Assembly (NCBI RefSeq): GCF_030719215.1
Contig: NZ_CP120983.1
Span: 744,001 to 808,000 of the forward strand
DNA length: 64,000 nt
Direction of reading: 5' to 3'
DNA from: Streptomyces sp. Alt3
Lineage (GTDB): Bacteria; Actinomycetota; Actinomycetes; Streptomycetales; Streptomycetaceae
The notes beneath the pieces were generated by a model. The model saw nothing but the letters and a program-made list of their open reading frames with translations. It was not told the origin of the DNA and searched no databases. Of this stretch, positions 60,721 to 64,000 are shown piece by piece (position 1 is the stretch's first letter; the number at the start of each line of letters is the position of its first letter). The translations under genes and the position numbers were made by a program.

Positions 60721-61617
60721 TCAGGCCGCCTTCGGGCCGGCGGTGCCGGTGGCGCGCGCCCGGGCCGCGGCGACCTCGACCGGTCCGTCGATGAAGCCGG
60801 TGCGGTGGAAGATGTCCGCGGCCTCCTGCTGTTCGGCGATGAACTCGTCGCTCACGGCCTCGATCCGCCAGGGCAGGGCGCGCAGCGCCGTCTCCCAGTC
60901 GTCGGCGCTCCCGCCCAGGTCCGCCGCGGCGATCTCTGCCGCGGCACGGGGGTTGGCAGCCGCCCAGTCGTCGGCTCGCCGGAGGGCCCGGGTGAGTGCC
61001 TCGACGATCTCGGGGCGGCTCTCGGCGAAGTCGCGCCGGGTGAAGAAGACGGAGCGGTCCGAGATCACGTCGCCCGTGGCGACGAGCGTGCGCAGTCCGC
61101 CCTTCCTCCGGGCTGCCGCGAGCTCGGGCCCCTGGGCAACCCAGGCGCCGATCTCCCCGGCGCGCAACTGCCGCTCGCTGTCGGTGCCGCTGCGGACGGC
61201 GGTGATGTCGTCGGCGTACGAGAGCCCGGCGTCGTCCAGCGCCTTGGCGATCAGGTGGGTCTGCCAGGACCCGATCGCGAGGTGGACGGTCGCCCCCGCG
61301 AGGTCGGCGACCGAGCGGACCGGGCCGTCCTCGGGCACGAGGAGGGCGCCGTGGCCGGGACGCGGGGCGGAGACGGCTGTGTAGACGAGGTCGTGGCCCG
61401 CCGCCTGCGCGGTGACGGGCGGGGTAGAACCGGTGCCGCCGAAGTCGATGACGCCGCGGGTGAGCAGTTCGCCGGTGCGGACGCCGTTGGTGTACGGGAA
61501 GAAGGCGACCGTCTCTCCGAGCGCGGCCAGCTCCTCCTGGGCGAAGCCCAGCCGGGAGAGGTGGTACAGGTGGTACAGGGAGGGGTTGCTGCTGTGGACC
61601 CCGATGGTGACGGTCAT
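60721..61617 (-). CDS. SsuA-like substrate-binding protein without a signal peptide
   Basis: 298 aa type II periplasmic-binding fold of the NMT1/SsuA group (VTIGVHSSNPSLYHLYHLSRLGF at the start, RSVADLAGATVHLAIGSWQTHLIAKAL, TDSERQLRAGEIGAWVAQGPELAAA). No signal sequence or lipobox is visible and the fold starts at residue 2, so it may be cytoplasmic, unlike the first binding protein of the operon. ATG directly abuts the ATPase stop. It may act as a substrate carrier or sensor rather than an uptake component. Confidence 0.82.
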   Translation of the reverse strand: MTVTIGVHSSNPSLYHLYHLSRLGFAQEELAALGETVAFFPYTNGVRTGELLTRGVIDFGGTGSTPPVTAQAAGHDLVYTAVSAPRPGHGALLVPEDGPVRSVADLAGATVHLAIGSWQTHLIAKALDDAGLSYADDITAVRSGTDSERQLRAGEIGAWVAQGPELAAARRKGGLRTLVATGDVISDRSVFFTRRDFAESRPEIVEALTRALRRADDWAAANPRAAAEIAAADLGGSADDWETALRALPWRIEAVSDEFIAEQQEAADIFHRTGFIDGPVEVAAARARATGTAGPKAA

Positions 61618-62397
61618 TCAGATCACTCCGGATTCGGAAGACGTGAGGGACGGTGAGGGAGGAGGTGAGGGCGGGGAGAAGGCCCCGGGGCCGGCGTCGA
61701 CCCCCAGGTCGGCGAGCAGCCTGCGGCGCAGCGCGGCGAACGCGGGGTCGCCGGGGTCACGCGGCCGGCCGACGTCCACGGACTCGTCGGTGACGAGCTT
61801 CCCGTCGCGCAGGACGGCGACGCGGTCCGCGAGCCGTACGGCCTCGTCGACGTCATGGGTGACCAGCAGGACGGCGGGACGGTACCTGCGGCACAGCTCT
61901 CCCACCAGGTCCTGCATCTTCAGCCGGGTCAGCGCGTCCAGTGCGGCGAACGGCTCGTCCAGGAGGAGCAGTTCGGGCTCCCGGACCAGCGCCCTGGCGA
62001 GGGCCACCCGCTGCGCCTCACCGCCGGAGAGCGTGCCGGGCCAGGCCTCGGCGTGCCGTTCCAGGCCGACCTCCGCCAGCGCCCTGAGCCCGTGCGGGGC
62101 GCGGCTGCGCGGAAGCGCGACGGTCACGTTGGCCAGCACCCTCTTGGACGGTACGAGGCGGGGCTCCTGGAAGACGATGGTGCGGGCCTCGGGGACCAGC
62201 ACCTCTCCCCCGTCGGCTCCGTCCAGAGCGCCCAGGATGCGGAGCAGGGTGGTCTTGCCGCTTCCGCTGGCACCGAGCAGGGCCACGAACTCGCCCCGCG
62301 CGATGTCCAGTCGCAGACCGTCCAGGACGGCTCTGGTGCCGAAGACCCGGCGCAGGTCCCGGACCCGTACCGCGGGTCGTTCCGCCGTGTCGGTCAT
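61618..62397 (-). CDS. ssuB: Sulfonate ABC transporter ATPase (SsuB-like)
   Basis: 259 aa. Walker A GASGSGKTT, Q-loop VFQEPRLVP, signature LSGGEAQRVALARAL, Walker B LLLLDEPFAALD and H-loop THDVDEA, all as in the SsuB/TauB group. A Pro/Ser-rich tail of about 20 residues ends the protein. ATG 62397 overlaps the permease stop (ATGA). It energises import with the SsuC-like permease. Confidence 0.9.
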   Translation of the reverse strand: MTDTAERPAVRVRDLRRVFGTRAVLDGLRLDIARGEFVALLGASGSGKTTLLRILGALDGADGGEVLVPEARTIVFQEPRLVPSKRVLANVTVALPRSRAPHGLRALAEVGLERHAEAWPGTLSGGEAQRVALARALVREPELLLLDEPFAALDALTRLKMQDLVGELCRRYRPAVLLVTHDVDEAVRLADRVAVLRDGKLVTDESVDVGRPRDPGDPAFAALRRRLLADLGVDAGPGAFSPPSPPPSPSLTSSESGVI

Positions 62398-63233
62398 CGC
62401 GTTCCTCCTTGCGGGACCCGCCACGGCATCAGGACGCGCTCCAGGAGGCGCACGACGACGTCGGCGGCCAGGCCGAGAAGGCCGTAGATCAGGATGCAGA
62501 CCGCGAGGATGTCGGTACGGGCGTAGCTCTGCGCCTGGGACATCAGGTATCCGATGCCCTCGGTGGAGTTGATCTCCTCGGCGGCGATCAGCGCGATCAC
62601 ACTGAGCGTCATGGACAGTCGCAGCCCGGCCAGCAGGGACGGCAGGGCTCCGGGGAGGACGACCTCCCGGACGACGGCGATCCGGCTCATTCCGAAGCTG
62701 CGCACGGCCTCGACGAGCTTGGGATCGGTGTTGCGTACGCCGCTCGACGTGGACACGTACATGGGGAACGTGGTGGCGACGGCGATGAGCAGGATCTTGG
62801 CCGTCTCGTTGATCCCGAACCAGACCATGAAGAGCGGCACCAGGGCGAGGAAGGGGATGGTGCGCAGGGTCTGGAGGGAGGAGTCGAGGAGTTCGTCCCC
62901 GAGCCTGGTGAATCCGGTGACGACGCCGAGGATGAGTCCGGCCGCGAGACCGATCAGCAGACCGGTTCCGGAGCGGGTCAGCGAGGTGGCGAGCGCGTCG
63001 GGCAGTTGCCCGTTCCCCCACAGTTCGCCCACGGCACGCACGACTTCGGCGGGTGAGGCCAGCACGTCGGGGGTGAGCACCCCCGAGGCCGACGCGGCCC
63101 ACCACAGGACGAGCAGGGCGACGGGGCCCAGTGCGCGGACGGTAAGGGCGAAGGGCCGTCCGCGTGTCCTGCGGAGCGCGGGGCGGGGGGTGACCAGGCC
63201 CTCGGCTGCGGCCGCCTCGGAGACGGCGCTCAT
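62394..63233 (-). CDS. ssuC: Sulfonate ABC transporter permease (SsuC-like)
   Basis: 279 aa with about six transmembrane spans and the EAA loop SFGMSRIAVVREVVLPGALPSLLAGLR that contacts the ATPase. BPD_transp_1 family, nitrate/sulfonate/taurine subgroup. Its ATG overlaps the stop of the substrate-binding protein gene (ATGA) and its stop overlaps ssuB, so the operon is fully coupled. Confidence 0.9.
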   Translation of the reverse strand: MSAVSEAAAAEGLVTPRPALRRTRGRPFALTVRALGPVALLVLWWAASASGVLTPDVLASPAEVVRAVGELWGNGQLPDALATSLTRSGTGLLIGLAAGLILGVVTGFTRLGDELLDSSLQTLRTIPFLALVPLFMVWFGINETAKILLIAVATTFPMYVSTSSGVRNTDPKLVEAVRSFGMSRIAVVREVVLPGALPSLLAGLRLSMTLSVIALIAAEEINSTEGIGYLMSQAQSYARTDILAVCILIYGLLGLAADVVVRLLERVLMPWRVPQGGTR

Positions 63234-64000
63234 GTCAGATTCTCGATGTCGAGGAGGTGGGCCGCGACGTCCACCGTGCCCTTGGTGACCTTCTGCTCCG
63301 CGTAGAAGGCCGCGACGGCCTCGAAGCGGGCGATGTCCTCGGGGCCGATCGGGTCGATGGTGCCGCCCTCGGCGATGAACCCGGTCTGCACCTCCTCGGC
63401 CTTGCCCGTGACGGCGGTGGGCCCGACGTCGGTGAAGACGTTCAGGTAGGCGGCGGGGTCCTTCTTCTCCTTGACGCTGGCCGCGTGGAGATACGAGTAG
63501 AGCGCCTTGACGACCTCGGGGTGCTCCTCGGCGAATCCGGTCCGTACGGCGTTGAGGCTGTAGTTGTCGGAGCCGATCGCCGCGCCGTCGGCGACGAAGT
63601 GCCCCTTGCCGCTGCCGATCTCGGCCACCGCGTAGGTGGCCCAGACGGCCCAGGCGTCGACCTTGCCCGCGTTGAGGACGGCGGCGGTCTGGTCGGGCCG
63701 CAGGTAGACCCGCTGGACCTTGTCGGCCGGGATCCCGGCCTTGGCGAGCGCCTTCAGCAGCAGGTACTCGCCGGTGCCGCCCTGGTTGACCGCGACCTTC
63801 CTGCCCACCAGGTCGGCGACGGAGCCGATGCCAGAGCCGTCGCGGACGAGGATGCCCTCGCCGGCCGCGTCGGGGTCGACGGCGGTGAAGAACTTGAAGC
63901 CGGGCCGTTGGGCGAGCGAGGTGATGCCGGAGGTGATGGACCCGGTGGCGAAGTCGAGCTGGTCGGCGTTCATCGCCTGGGCGGCGGGGGCGAAGGGTCC
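63230..64000 (-). CDS. Sulfonate ABC transporter substrate-binding protein (SsuA-like), 5' end outside window
   Basis: 256 codons of the C-terminal part are visible; the frame is open through the right edge, so the signal peptide cannot be judged. Segments GSGIGSVADLVGRKVAVNQGGTGEYLLLKAL and YLRPDQTAAVLNAGKVDAWAVWATYA are characteristic of SsuA/NMT1 binding proteins. It should be the first gene of the visible operon. An internal ATG at 63973 is not the real start, because homology continues upstream. Confidence 0.88.
   Translation of the reverse strand, partial: GPFAPAAQAMNADQLDFATGSITSGITSLAQRPGFKFFTAVDPDAAGEGILVRDGSGIGSVADLVGRKVAVNQGGTGEYLLLKALAKAGIPADKVQRVYLRPDQTAAVLNAGKVDAWAVWATYAVAEIGSGKGHFVADGAAIGSDNYSLNAVRTGFAEEHPEVVKALYSYLHAASVKEKKDPAAYLNVFTDVGPTAVTGKAEEVQTGFIAEGGTIDPIGPEDIARFEAVAAFYAEQKVTKGTVDVAAHLLDIENLT

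Noticed and set aside
1..64000. Mobile elements, prophage genes, CRISPR arrays, tRNA or rRNA genes
   Set aside because: No transposase, integrase, terminal inverted repeat pair, regularly spaced repeat array or cloverleaf-encoding segment was found by reading. A tRNAscan or ISfinder run was not possible.
59642..64000. Taurine (tau) rather than sulfonate (ssu) operon
   Set aside because: The oxygenase is an LLM-class flavin enzyme like SsuD. Taurine dioxygenase would be an Fe/2-oxoglutarate protein, which is absent in the visible part.

Overview
The window looks like Streptomyces or a very close actinomycete. It has very high GC with strong third-position G/C bias, GTG and TTG starts, a WhiB-family regulator, an SsgA-like sporulation protein, a RsbW-like ATPase, an F420-type LLM oxidoreductase and a complete hopanoid operon. 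From memory, gene order matches the S. coelicolor stretch from about SCO6766 (hopanoid genes) down through SCO6745 and SCO6722 (ssgD) to SCO6715. I see no insertion sequence, prophage, tRNA, rRNA or CRISPR array.

Layout. (1) 1-8133, minus strand: hopanoid operon hpnC-hpnD-hpnE-polyprenyl diphosphate synthase-shc-hpnG-hpnH, taking C15 diphosphate to squalene, hopene and the adenosylhopane branch. (2) 8550-15625, minus strand: a seven-gene cluster of two CDP-alcohol phosphotransferase-family proteins, a nucleotidyltransferase, a glycerol-1-phosphate-dehydrogenase-like enzyme, a GT2 glycosyltransferase and a TagGH-like ABC exporter. It probably makes and exports an undescribed phosphodiester-linked envelope glycoconjugate and is my main candidate for a new system. 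(3) 15853-32099: mostly housekeeping and regulatory genes (galE-like epimerase, CDF metal exporter, idi, RsbW-like ATPase, HdeD-like protein, enoyl-CoA hydratase, PfpI and GlxA proteins, tex, ABC-F, D-amino-acid oxidase, BCCT carrier, LacI regulator). (4) 32140-49499: a catabolic island with two MpaB-family oxygenases, aldehyde dehydrogenase, two acyl-CoA dehydrogenases, acyl-CoA ligase, FadB- and FadA-like enzymes, an alpha-methylacyl-CoA racemase-like protein, an F420-type oxidoreductase, a multicopper oxidase, and TetR and MerR regulators. The set matches what is needed to cleave and beta-oxidise an isoprenoid or methyl-branched chain. A shared 25-bp palindrome lies upstream of the ligase and merR. 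(5) 49705-59496: assorted genes including endonuclease V, ssgD, a beta-lactamase-fold hydrolase, a second ABC-F with a possible leader peptide, an acyl-ACP desaturase and a WhiB protein. (6) 59642 to the window end, minus strand: an ssu-like sulfonate uptake and desulfonation operon whose first gene runs off the window.

Sequence quality: three genes (DUF5941-type CDP-alcohol protein near 15251, MpaB oxygenase near 34025, ABC-F near 56715) each appear interrupted by a single-base indel in a short G/C run. In each case the protein reads on sensibly in the neighbouring frame. Either the assembly has homopolymer errors or these are genuine lesions, and I annotate them as frameshifted genes.
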